Program-made: the position numbers and the translations under genes
Part shown: piece by piece, positions 40,701-48,100 of the stretch
How positions within the stretch are numbered: position 1 is the stretch's first letter
Layout: every line of letters begins with the position of its first letter
The notes under the pieces: generated by a model
Database searches by the model: none
Seen by the model: the letters and a program-made list of their open reading frames with translations, nothing else
Told to the model about the DNA's origin: nothing
Assembly (NCBI GenBank): GCA_963576475.1
Contig: OY754982.1
Location: 21,812,336 to 21,876,335 of the forward strand
Length of the DNA: 64,000 nucleotides
Reading direction: 5' to 3'
Origin: Molanna angustata
Lineage: Eukaryota > Arthropoda > Insecta > Trichoptera > Molannidae

Positions 40701-43700
40701 CTGAAAAGTCTTACATATATATTCCCTTCTTGTATTTTTCTGTTATCTCTGTATACACGCATACACATATTTTATCAGCGTAACATATTTGATCTCAGCT
40801 CTGATTTTTCAACAAATATTTACAAAATCAAACTTTATAAAAACAATTATGACTTTTCATTAAAACACATTAAATTTGAGCCAAGAATTATTAGTTGGGA
40901 AGATTCCGGAATAAATTATACGAGGGTGGTAGTTTCAAAATCAAATAAAAGATGTGTTTTTAACACCTTTGGAGTACCTACACCAATCTGCCCGAATTTC
41001 ATATGCGAATATATACAACTGATTTTTCTATTGTTTAGTATTAGTTTAATAGTAAATAAAATCTCTTTTACTGTGTTCTATGTGTGAAATTGCAACTTTA
41101 TAGGAGAGAAAAGATATAATAAATAATTTATAACTGCCGATAGATGGATACATAGTTCTAAGTGCAAATTTTGGAAATTTACATACAATCGTTCTTAACA
41201 AGAATTTATTTAAATAATTTATTTTTTCCCAATTATTGCAAAAAAACCAATTATTTGCAAGTTTTTATTGAGAAAACAATTCACTAAAATTGTTCTTACC
41301 TGTTCCATAAATATTTGTCGTGAAACATTTAATTTTTTTTTGTGATTGAAAAGAAAATGATAACAACAAAAATATCACAAGTAAAATACGTATAAAAAGC
41401 TATTAAATGAAAATGTTATTTGAAATTACATTGTTGCAATTAATTAGGAGACAAAATGTTACAAGAAAATGTAATTATGTGAAATGTCACACGGAATAAT
41501 TAATATTCAACATACATTGGTTGTAAAATAATAGTGCTGCATAGGGTTATTTGATGTTATATAGCATGTTTTTGTGTAGTTAAGGATAAGTACGGATGTA
41601 TGTATATGAACTTGTTACTTAGGTCACTCGTATATTGACTGAATAATATTTAGTTGAAGAAAATTTCAACTAGGCTTGCAAATTTTCTGTAGTATAGTTC
41701 TGGGCACATTCATTTTGTAACTGAAAATTTAACAAAGTATAAGTGTAATCAAAAGATTTAATCTAATAAGTAGTGTGATCTTACAATATATATAAAAAAA
41801 TCTTTAATAATTTATTTATACTTGGTTGATAATTATTTTGCTAATAAGGAAATAGCAACGAGGAATTAAAAACCCATAAAAGCATTATCAATAATTTATA
41901 CATTTTGTACTTATTATTTTAATGATCCAGTGTAGAAAAATATAATGATTCAAGAAACAGAATTTGATTTAAAAATTCTTTATTTTGGATTTATCAAGAT
42001 TTAAAACAATTTTTAATACTTTATTTCCTTTCGATCTAAACTTATTATTTGTGACATGACTATAGTCCGACGCTTAGCCAGTTTCAGCGACAGTACAAAA
42101 ATAATTAAGTTTCAAATACTGAGTAAGACCGTATTGATGTATAAATCTATCAAGACAAAATTATGTATATAAAATTCTTGCTACTATTATTACTCCACAT
42201 AATATATTGAAATTCTGTAGAAGTACATTAAGAAATCAGTTTCATATTAATCTGCCCAGGACTATTTGTAGAATGTGATTGATGTTTTTGAAGTATAAAT
42301 TTGTTTTTTTTATTGTGTATAAACTAACGTTTGTATTTGTGTGTGTTGTCAGTCGACGCGGATGAGATCCGTCGCCTCGGTAAGAGATTCAGGAAACTGG
42401 ACTTGGACAACTCGGGTGCGCTGTCAATCGACGAATTCATGTCCCTCCCGGAGCTTCAGCAGAATCCCCTGGTGCAGCGCGTCATCGACATATTCGACGC
42501 AGACGGAAACGGGGAGGTGGACTTCAAGGAGTTCATACAGGGAGTCTCGCAGTTCAGCGTCAAGGGGGACAAACTTTCCAAGTTGAGGTTCGCCTTTCGG
42601 ATCTACGACATGGACAACGACGGTTACATCTCCAACGGCGAACTATTCCAAGTAAATAATTATACATTTATTGTTGAATTATAATAATTTGTAAATTTGC
42701 ACAGCATATCACACAATTTGAGGTAACCAGCGACAGGTGTACGGGTGTGAATTACATTGTAAAAGGAAGCACGGCACTTGTTTCTCGTTTCCTCATTTCT
42801 GAACTATCTAAGATGCATTTTTGATTACCCGGGTCTTACGGGACACCCTAAAATGATAGCAATAGAAAAGAATGGAAGCACCATTCTAAGCCGGTGCCTC
42901 ATAGCATTCAAATTTATAAATTCACCTGATTTAACTTGACAAAGGAAATAGTTGCAAGTAACAGTTTGGTGACACAAATAATATCCCTATACTTTCATTA
43001 CATAATCTTATAGATCTTGTTTCTATAGTATGTGTTGTACAGTCATTTGTCTTTTGGGACGTTTATAATCCATTTGGATATATACAAAGTCTACAGTACA
43101 ATTTCCCTTTGAAATGAAAGCATTACATATTTCCAATTCAATATATATTCAATAGGATACAATTCATTCCAACTGTCATATTCAATTAATATAATTTCAA
43201 AATAAATAAAAACTTGTTAGTTAATTTTCTATCTAAACTTTGCATTTTCTATTTATTAACAATTAGTGTTAATTTTATTTTTAGTGAGTTTTCAAATTTC
43301 AGTAGAGGTTTGTGTGAAATTTTATATTTGTATTTCATAATTCTCAGCATTACCATTGTATCAATATGTACTTATTATGTTAACCTGACTTCTTTTGTAC
43401 ATATAACATTAAAGTGGCGGCTCTCCTTAAATAATAAACATTGGTCACATACCATACTCCTATTATTATCAGAAAAGCCATAAAAGATAAGAGTTATAGC
43501 TGTTGTTTGTTCCACACAACAATGAATAAAGAGTAAAATCAGCAAGGCTTTGGTGATAATGTCAAATTAAAAGAACTCACACTGTAGATTCAAAATGAAT
43601 AGTAAATTTTGTATTCAATCAAAGTTTGAAATTTAACTAAATATCTTTATGTTGGTGACATTGTAAATGGAGTTAATATCAGAGATGAATGTTTATCATT

Positions 43701-44933
43701 ATCTCATAAATCAGTGGACATTTCATAATCCTAGTTGTTTTAAAGTACTTTAGAAGATGGTGAATAACAATTTGAAAGTGACATGTAGTGTATAAAAATT
43801 GTTTCACCAAGAATTGTCTATAGGCAAACTAGATAAATTGAATTAATGTTTTTTAACAGATTTTTAATTATCTCAATAGAGACGAAGTTGGAATATTTAT
43901 TGTAGGAGAACTGGGAAATTAAGGCACCTACAGGGCTTACGACCTGTCATCGGCTGGTTTACGTGATCACTTTATGCGCTTGCGCAACGTTCACCAATTA
44001 TGCCTTTTAATGAGATCCCTATCAATTCAATTTTGAAAGTTCTATATATTGTAATACTGAAATTCTTTTCTCTTGAAAATAAGGAATTTTTACTACAGCC
44101 ATCTATGGGTGAAATTATGAACAACAATCTTATTATTTTTATTTATTTTGTTGGAACGCCATCTATTGAGAGAATTGGTTTTTTTTGTAAATAATGAAAG
44201 CTACAATTCTTATATCTGAGGTGACAATGCATTTTTCGCATAGAAGTCACCCCTGAATTGCGCCAGACTTATAAGGTCATTTTTGTCTTATTTACCTACT
44301 TGTACCAATGTGAAAGTAATCGAATATTTTTATTATTGCATATGCGCAAACATTGGATTTTTTTCCCTGTCGGGAGTCAAAGATATTTTTTAACAGATTT
44401 TTAATTATCTCAATAGAGAGGAAGTTGGAATATTTATTGTGATCACGTAAACCAGCCGATGACAGGTCGTAAGCCCTGTAGGTGCCTTGATTTCCCAGTT
44501 CTCCTACAATAAATATTCCAACTTCGTCTCTATTGAGATAATTAAAAATCTGTTAAAAAATATCTTTGACTCCCGACAGGGAAAAAAATCCAATGTTTGC
44601 GCATATGCAATAATAAAAATATTCGATGAATTAATGTTGTTTTCAGGTACTTTAGATGATGGTGAATAACAATTTGAAAGTGAAATGTAACATATAAAAG
44701 TAGTTTCACCAAGAATTGTCCATCGACAAAATAGATGATTATTAAAAAAATGTTGTTTTCAGGTACTTAAGATGATGGTGGGCAACAATCTGAAAGACAC
44801 GCAGTTGCAGCAGATCGTAGATAAGACAATTTTATTTGCAGACAAGGATGAAGATGGTAAAATATCATTTGATGAATTCTGTTCTGTCGTCGGTAACACG
44901 GATATCCACAAGAAAATGGTAGTGGACGTTTAA
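13791..44933 (+). CDS. CanB: Calcineurin B, regulatory subunit of the Ca2+/calmodulin-dependent phosphatase (complete, 170 aa)
   Basis: The gene encodes the Ca2+-binding regulatory subunit that activates calcineurin A. Exons are 13791-13793 (ATG only), 14030-14069, 42353-42651 and 44763-44933, joined by GT-AG introns of 236, 28283 and 2111 bp. The product has 170 residues, the usual length. The N-terminus MGNETS fits an N-myristoylation signal. Four EF-hand loops lie at residues 31-42 ([12 protein letters not shown]), 63-74 ([12 protein letters not shown]), 100-111 ([12 protein letters not shown]) and 141-152 ([12 protein letters not shown]), all with the expected acidic positions. The protein ends KKMVVDV. 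Exon 3 is much more GC-rich than its surroundings, as expected for conserved coding sequence. Odd points are the one-codon first exon, the giant repeat-filled intron 2, and the duplicated acceptor regions before exon 4. Untranslated 5' exons, if any, were not identified. Confidence 0.97.
15716..15930 (+). mobile_element. SINE family B copy
   Basis: The copy runs from the head GCCTTAGTGGCTCAGTTGTT, through the B box GGTTTGATTCCCGG, to the tail CCAGAATGTGGCAACTTTTT and CCCGAGAAGTAATATAA. Confidence 0.83.
18650..18830 (-). mobile_element. SINE family C copy
   Basis: On the minus strand it reads from a tRNA-like head (CGGGCGTCCTGGGTTCGATC B-box region) through AAATTTCTC to the core GAAGAAATTGCCATATGGCA and a tail with ACTTGCGCAGGGTGCA. 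The best copy of the family is 37205-37425. Confidence 0.82.
18850..19315. mobile_element. Possible MITE containing a 104-codon open frame
   Basis: CTAGGTAACTAAATACTAAC on the left and GGTTAGTATTTAGTATTTAG on the right are loosely inverted. Between them, 19232-18918 on the minus strand is open for 104 codons ([20 protein letters not shown] region). I do not recognise the protein. The ends are not well defined. Confidence 0.35.
19875..20300. mobile_element. MITE of the GGGGGCAAG family split by a SINE B
   Basis: The left arm begins GGGGGGCAAGTCTGGTCCAA and the right arm ends GATTTCACCTTGCCCCC, with an internal palindrome (ATGGAGTTCTATAATATC against TAGAACTCCATATGATAA). A SINE B on the minus strand (about 20030-20230) has inserted into it. 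An uninterrupted relative lies at 52614-52766. Confidence 0.8.
20030..20230 (-). mobile_element. SINE family B copy inserted in a MITE
   Basis: On the minus strand it reads from CTGCCTTCATGGATCAGTTG through the B box GGTCCCGGGTTCGATTCC to GCAACTTGTTATTGGGTGCG and TTGCCCGAGAAGTAATAAAT. Confidence 0.83.
20487..21060. repeat. 41-bp minisatellite, 14 nearly identical copies
   Basis: The unit begins TTTGATATTTAACTGAGAAT and ends CAATTTAAATG. The span of 574 bases is exactly 14 units. Copies appear identical by eye, so the array is young or homogenised. It lies in calcineurin B intron 2. Confidence 0.95.
21284..21460 (+). mobile_element. SINE family A copy
   Basis: GGGTCGACGGCAGAGCGGTT is the A-box head. 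GCGAGTTCCAATCCTGCATC lies at the B box, followed by the body CACAAGCATTTATGC and an A-rich tail near 21450. Confidence 0.8.
21490..22505 (-). mobile_element. Repeat family D copy split by a LINE
   Basis: The two parts, 21490-21672 and about 22420-22505, are the start and end of one minus-orientation family D repeat. The first ends at GTGAGATGTTAGTGTGCCTG. The second resumes at GGATTACCCAGCTCTTAC and ends at the characteristic GTGGAAGCACTATTCTATG. The LINE fragment lies between them. Confidence 0.75.
21673..22415 (-). mobile_element. 5'-truncated non-LTR retrotransposon (LINE), 3' end of the RT ORF
   Basis: The minus-strand frame from about 22398 to 21760 encodes the C-terminal part of a jockey-like reverse-transcriptase protein ([62 protein letters not shown]). 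The 182 residues from Met at 22308 have no stop. The poly-T at about 21673-21690 is its poly-A tail. The intact frame suggests a fairly recent insertion. Confidence 0.88.
22772..22945 (+). mobile_element. SINE family B copy
   Basis: It runs from the head GGCCTTCATGGCTCAGTTGG, through the B box CCCAGGTTCGATTCCCGG, to the tail TCTCCAGAATGTGGCAACTT. The SINE is shortened in the middle relative to the other copies. Confidence 0.82.
23450..24082. mobile_element. Foldback element copy 1
   Basis: Long inverted arms share GGCACCTACAGGGCTTATGA, GCTGGTTTACATGATCAC, TTGCGCAACGTTCACC and, near the centre, ATAAGGAATTATACTATTGC with their inverted counterparts. The outer left end carries GCATATACGCAAACACTGG and CCCTGTCGGGAGTCAAA. 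Copy 2 is at 43851-44627. No coding capacity was seen. Confidence 0.85.
24725..25075 (-). repeat. Dispersed repeat, inverted relative to 61520-61860
   Basis: GCATCACTTTCATAAAATGG-type sequence, AATGCTTCTCA and CCACAACCCACT match, on the opposite strand, the segment in symplekin intron 1. The two copies are degenerate and unclassified. Confidence 0.6.
25690..26239. mobile_element. TTAA-bounded MITE (piggyBac-type ends)
   Basis: The ends are GGGTCGTTTTCAAATTAAG and the inverse of GGGTCGTTTTCAAATTTAG, each flanked by TTAA (25686-25689 and 26240-26243). The inverted match runs about 90 bp, including GCTAATTTTGTC and AATTACGTCAAAAC. TTAA target duplication is the piggyBac signature. The class assignment is inferred from the target site only. 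Confidence 0.8.
26745..26870 (+). mobile_element. SINE family A copy (diverged)
   Basis: GGTGGCAGAGTGACTAGTGC is the head, GTGGGTTTGAATCCTATCTC the B box, and ATTTCATTCACTTCAGCACA the family body. Confidence 0.72.
27355..27595 (-). pseudogene. LINE C-terminal fragment
   Basis: The minus strand encodes [19 protein letters not shown], then [20 protein letters not shown] and YSRYPQ with a stop. The basic G-R-P-x-x-RW motif and the trailing W-R-x-x are typical of the very C-terminus of insect LINE endonuclease/RT ORFs. Confidence 0.72.
27785..27965 (-). repeat. Dispersed copy of the 312-bp-array family
   Basis: The reverse complement contains GATGAAATCATAGAGAAGAA, ATGGAAAACTAATC, ATTAATATGAAGTC and AGAGGACACAAAAA, all found in the degenerate right half of the array at 1130-1467. 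The two sites are about 26 kb apart. Confidence 0.7.
28671..28775 (+). pseudogene. THAP-type zinc-finger N-terminal fragment
   Basis: A short frame reads [20 protein letters not shown], then FVFVPREKK, then a stop. The CCAVPxC start and the TP...F..VP spacing fit the first half of a THAP domain. The second zinc-ligand half is not seen. THAP fragments commonly come from P-element-like or THAP-bearing transposons. A half-copy of the 5541-5775 MITE follows at about 28811-28880. Confidence 0.55.
29562..30147. mobile_element. MITE with GGCCCGATATTACAG termini
   Basis: The left end GGCCCGATATTACAG and the inverse of the right end GGGCCGGTATTACAG match at 13 of 15 positions. Internal inverted similarity includes CAAACTCAAG against ACTTGAGTTTAGC. 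ATA flanks both ends. The ends resemble the PIF/Harbinger-ISL2EU group, but the class is uncertain. Confidence 0.65.
30340..31190. repeat. Direct duplication of about 200 bp, 640 bp apart
   Basis: 30355-30560 and 30990-31190 share TATGACGTCGTGCGCTCTGA-like sequence, CATAAAATGGCGGAC, ATTTTGTATTTTTAT, AATCTTTATAAC, AATTTCAATGATTTTT and TCATCACGCCTATTA-like blocks in the same order. The intervening DNA is unrelated. Confidence 0.75.
31803..32538. repeat. 61-bp minisatellite, 12 copies
   Basis: The unit begins GATTTAACTAAACGATAAAC and contains CATCAAGCCGTGTCCATAAC. Copies differ at a few positions (for example AACGATA, AATGATA or AAAGATA). It lies in calcineurin B intron 2. Confidence 0.95.
32693..32880 (+). 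mobile_element. SINE family B copy (diverged)
   Basis: CAGCCTTCGTGGCTCAGTTG is the head, GGTCCCAGGTTGGATTCCC the B box, and CCAGAATGTGACAACTTGTT the tail. Confidence 0.8.
33948..34490 (-). pseudogene. LINE 3' end: C-terminal ORF piece, 3' UTR and A-rich tail
   Basis: The minus strand, 34490-34200, is open for 96 codons. It includes [20 protein letters not shown] and [20 protein letters not shown], the pattern at the C-terminus of jockey-like LINE ORFs. About 200 bp of AT-rich sequence and a T-rich run at 33948-33990 follow, fitting a 3' UTR and tail. Confidence 0.68.
34740..34935 (-). pseudogene. LINE C-terminal fragment ([10 protein letters not shown] type)
   Basis: The minus strand encodes [20 protein letters not shown], then a decayed basic tail. 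It is the same family as 36105-36400, which reads [18 protein letters not shown]. Confidence 0.65.
35000..35180 (+). mobile_element. SINE family A copy
   Basis: GTGATGGCAGAGCAGTTAGC is the head, GCATTTTCGAATCCTGGCAC the B box, CACAAGCATTTATGC the body, and the A-rich stretch near 35165 the tail. Confidence 0.8.
35212..35472 (-). mobile_element. Repeat family D copy
   Basis: It runs from CCATCATGCCATATTCCACA to GTGGAAGCACTATTCTACGT and CGGTGCCTCACA, in the orientation opposite to 8430-8735. Confidence 0.8.
36105..36400 (-). pseudogene. LINE C-terminal fragment
   Basis: The minus strand reads [18 protein letters not shown], then [10 protein letters not shown], a typical LINE ORF C-terminal pattern. 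The 3' end carries CATGTCCCTCACGGGGTAGG on the plus strand. This resembles the unit of the 61-bp array and the site at 25415. Confidence 0.7.
36815..37190. repeat. 93-bp minisatellite, four copies
   Basis: The marker TCTCTGATAAAAT occurs at 36901, 36994, 37087 and 37180, spacing 93. Units are nearly identical (ATGATTTAACTATAATTATA region). Confidence 0.93.
37205..37425 (+). mobile_element. SINE family C copy (best preserved)
   Basis: GCCGACCACCGTGGCACAGT begins the tRNA-like head and GGGTTCGATCCCCGGCAGGG is the B box. The core is GAAGAAATTGCCATATGGCA, followed by ACTTGCGCAGGGTGCAAAG and a TTATTATTATT tail. Confidence 0.85.
38180..38462 (+). mobile_element. Repeat family D copy
   Basis: It runs from GTGAAGTACCGGCTAAGAAT to CCCCACGTTGTGGGATATGC, in the same orientation as 8430-8735. 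Confidence 0.8.
38495..38640 (+). mobile_element. SINE family A copy
   Basis: GGTTGGTGGCAGAGCGGTTA is the head, TGCGAGTTTGAATCCTG the B box, and TAGCATAAGCATATGCTTAA the family body. Confidence 0.78.
39500..39660 (-). pseudogene. LINE C-terminal fragment
   Basis: The minus strand encodes [20 protein letters not shown] then [20 protein letters not shown] and a stop. The basic R-P-G-R-S motif followed by a helical acidic tail fits LINE ORF C-termini. Confidence 0.55.
42702..42905 (-). mobile_element. Repeat family D copy 50 bp after calcineurin B exon 3
   Basis: It runs from GCATATCACACAATTTGAGG to GGAAGCACCATTCTAAGCCG and GTGCCTCATAG. It is inverted relative to the copy at 38180-38462, with exon 3 between them. 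Confidence 0.78.
43738..43850 (+). pseudogene. Degenerate duplicate of the calcineurin B exon-4 acceptor region (copy 1)
   Basis: TTAAAGTACTTTAGAAGATG followed by GTGAATAACAATTTGAAAGT matches the start of exon 4 (GTACTTAAGATGATGGTG). The CAGG at the acceptor has become AAAG. The segment to CACCAAGAATTGTC matches copy 2 at 44639-44755. Confidence 0.8.
43851..44627. mobile_element. Foldback element copy 2 with 11-bp target duplication
   Basis: It is flanked by GAATTAATGTT at 43840-43850 and 44628-44638. It contains the same arm sequences as copy 1 (GGCACCTACAGGGCTTACGA, TGCGCAACGTTCACC). A second nearly perfect hairpin, with arms about 44323-44432 and 44508-44627, carries CCCTGTCGGGAGTCAAAGAT and GCATATGCGCAAACATTGG. 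Confidence 0.85.
44639..44755 (+). pseudogene. Duplicate of the calcineurin B exon-4 acceptor and exon start (copy 2)
   Basis: TTTTCAG at 44640-44646 is followed by GTACTTTAGATGATGGTGAA. It equals the real acceptor and exon start with a few changes. In the calcineurin B frame it reads Val-Leu-stop, so using this acceptor would end the protein after residue 116, before EF-hand 4. The true acceptor lies 116 bp downstream (44761-44762). Confidence 0.85.
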
Positions 44934-45125
44934 TTCTACCACCCTTGGTCAATTGTTTTTTTTTTTTTGTATATTTTTTATCTCTAACTATTAAGTATAT
45001 ATAAAATTGTTATCTAGTCATTGGCAGTGTGGGGTAAATGGCGAAGGGAATGTTGAATTGCCATTCTTCTCTCTGTTATCGTCTCGTCTTAGGTTTTATC
45101 ATTAAGACATCACAATACTCGACTT

Positions 45126-45131
45126 AATAAA
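45126..45131 (+). terminator. Candidate proximal polyadenylation signal of calcineurin B
   Basis: AATAAA lies about 190 bases after the stop codon and is followed within a few bases by the GU-rich stretch TCTTTTGTGTGAT. This is the usual arrangement of signal and downstream element. Other candidates lie further on, near 46228, 46312, 47447 and 48595, so alternative 3' ends are possible. Confidence 0.45.
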
Positions 45132-48100
45132 AATCTTTTGTGTGATCCCAGACATACTATATTAGGTTAGTTTTGTTTTATCTAGATTTTATATCGAAGG
45201 CATATAATATTGTTGTTTAAGTTTATATATTTTGCTGTATGCGTCGAGCTCCGTTCATATAAAGGATAAAAGTCCCATTGCATATAAATATTGAGATATA
45301 TATAAATAATATAATAATGTAAATACTCGTGAGTATATAATAGTAAAGTAATTAACAATACAGGTATGTGCACTTGTCATACAGTTAGCTATTTATCCCG
45401 CATAGCCAATGTACCGATTGGAATATTTTTGCTTACTTCTTTCCATCCTCACGTCACCACTATTATTTATGGCATCATCCGTTGTGCCATACCTTATAAA
45501 TCAAGCAAATTTATAAATCAACATATATGACTTTAATTGAATAGTACCTATTATATAAAGAAAAAATAAACAAAAAATATATTCTAAGATATTTAGATTA
45601 CGAAAATCTGCACATTACAAATAATTGCAAATAAAGCAATACTTTTTCTACTGTAGCTAATATAATACGACACATGAAATTCATTTACGCAAAAAATAAA
45701 ACAAATTTAAAATAGATGTTACATATAACACATTCTAGCTTTTAATATAATAGATACTCTACTACGAATATATTCAATCCTACATAATTATTATATGAAA
45801 AGGTTTCTTTCTTGTTTCCATCATCTGTACATATATATATTAATTGTCAATGTTGAATGGCAGCGAGTGCAAATACTCGGATACTGTGTACAAGGCTTGT
45901 CTGCCTTTGTTGCTAGGACTCGGAGATATATGGCGATTTGCCTTACGATGTTTGACCGGCCAACGAGTCGGTTAAGAATGTCGCTATGGATATCTTAGAT
46001 GTAGTTATCATTTTACCAACAACAGTGTAACATTTGTTTGTAAATCTAGTCCTCTCCATACATATGTATCTTAATATTGTTATGTCCCCTCTGTGTCCGC
46101 TCATCAACCGAGAGTATTTCTATCGCTAGCTTCGCTGTTGATCGACCAATAACTTAAATGCCTTTTTAAACTTTGGGTGTTATTCTCTCGTAAGTGTCTA
46201 CTTTAGGTTTTTACTTTCGGAGAACCACAATAAATATTATAATTATATCGTTGTTGTCGATGTTGAGATGTTTTGTCATCAGACAGAGGCCATCCTATAA
46301 TAATATTTGGGTAAATAAACATTTCTACTGTTGAATACTTTATTAAATATTTCAATTTCAAATCTTATTCTTGTTCCAAAGAGATAATAAAAAGAAGAAA
46401 CGGGAATATTTCCTATTTATGATTGCCATTCTCCTGTAAGTTGTTAATTTGTGAATATTGTAATGTTATCATAAACTCTTATATACATATATATGAATGT
46501 TATCATATTCTTAGCTTTCACTTTACTCTTATTTGTAATGCGGCAGAGGTCCTTAGGATCGAAGGTGGTGCCATTACTCCTTTCAAACAGCTGGTGGAGT
46601 TAACTTGCTCGATTATCTCTTTAATATTCAAATTACACGACAACTAATTTTTTTTTTCTTTTTTATCTTCTTTATCATTGATTGTATAAAATATGTCTAC
46701 GAAGATATTTGTTTTGAAGTTGTATAAACTAGTTCATTTGGCACAATAAGAATCTTTAACATTTTGTATAGGTAGCGATGTAGATCTATCTCCCAGCTGC
46801 GCTGCGCCGCCATAGCTTTTCTGTTTGTACGATATGTATGTACATATTTGTATAATATCTTATGTGTGTGTACATTAATGTTCTCTCTCGAGTGTGTTTC
46901 AAATAAGCTACTAAAAACATATCAGAAATGCGAAATGTGATATGTGAGAATAATATTGTTATTAGCAAGTTAACTTCCACCAATGTTTAGGAGAAAGAAA
47001 GATCTGTTGCGTGAAATGTGATGTTTATTAAAAATATTATTGTTTTATCTTTTTTAATAATATATTTATAATATACATAACAACAACAACTTGTACATTT
47101 TAGTCAAATTGTTTGTGTTTGTCCTTTTCACCGTAACATTGTACTTTCACTTCTATCATCGATTTCTTTTTTTTGTGATTGTTTTGTCGTTGAACAGTTT
47201 TTAGGCCGTTGTTAGTCTTTTGTTAAATGTTTGGTAAAAAAATAATTATGTATGGTTTTAGAATTGTTACGACATAATAATATATCAATTATCTCGATCC
47301 GGTATCGAGATTGCTTCTTTTGTATATGTGTCTGGTGTATATTTTATTGATCTATGTCGTTTTATAATAATTTGTTTTAAAACTGTAATATGATCTTTAT
47401 ATTATAATAAGAATGTCGGAATATAAAACTGATGATTGATATGGTACTTAAATAAAGACAGTAGCTAGTCTCAACAGCTAATACAAGATCCTGTTATACC
47501 AATTTTTGAATAATCGCTTAGTCTCATTGGTTTGAAAGGATTTTAGTGTATGCTTCAAATATATATTACGTATTAAAATCATAATGATATAAATTTAAGG
47601 TATGTAAGTTGTGGCTACTCGATAATATATTTTTGGATGCTATGCACAAAACTTATATAGGGTTTTCATTCATTCATTTGGCACCCTATAAAAATATTTT
47701 ATTAATCTGTTCCTCATTGCAACATTTAAAATTAAAATAATGTAATTTTTGACCTTGTAAGGTCGTCGTATAATAATTAAGGTTTATAAAATTTAATCTC
47801 AATATTGCGTATTTACGGAGTCCCTCTTATTTATGATGTGTTTGTTTCATTTATTATAATATTGTGTTATGTTTATTGGTTAACTTCTTGTTATTTGCAG
47901 ACTGCCATCTTAAAAAATGTCCAATATTGGTTTCTTTGGCTGAATCAAAAGTCTTTTGTGACTTATTTTATATCACACCTGAGATTAATAAATTGCCATC
48001 TGAAATATTCAACTATAAGAAATTGATAGAAACATGTCAACATTTTATTTTATGAATTAATGATCTATATTTGTATAAAATCCATCTGTTGTTATCTATA

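Larger units (their letters stand above)
14070..42352 (+). other. Intron 2 of calcineurin B (28.3 kb), filled with repeats
   Basis: The donor GTACGT at 14070 and the acceptor TTGTCAG ending at 42352 join the split Phe15 codon (T plus TC). No convincing host gene is nested inside. The content is SINEs, LINE fragments, MITEs, foldback elements and three minisatellite arrays, listed separately. Two stretches are repeat-poor to my eye: about 16.0-18.4 kb and 39.7-42.3 kb. A MITE-like fragment starting GGGCCGTATTTATAAAC lies near 15375-15500. Two copies of an old repeat sharing CCGACGCTTAGCCAGTTTCA lie at about 40260 and 42070. Confidence 0.9.

Noticed and set aside
42341..42586. 81-codon plus-strand frame rich in Ser and Arg
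   Set aside because: Out-of-frame shadow of calcineurin B exon 3.
44767..44952. 61-codon minus-strand frame
   Set aside because: Antisense shadow of calcineurin B exon 4.
47805..48055. Overlapping short plus-strand frames after calcineurin B
   Set aside because: Composition is AT-rich with no domain; not distinguishable from 3' UTR or intergenic sequence.
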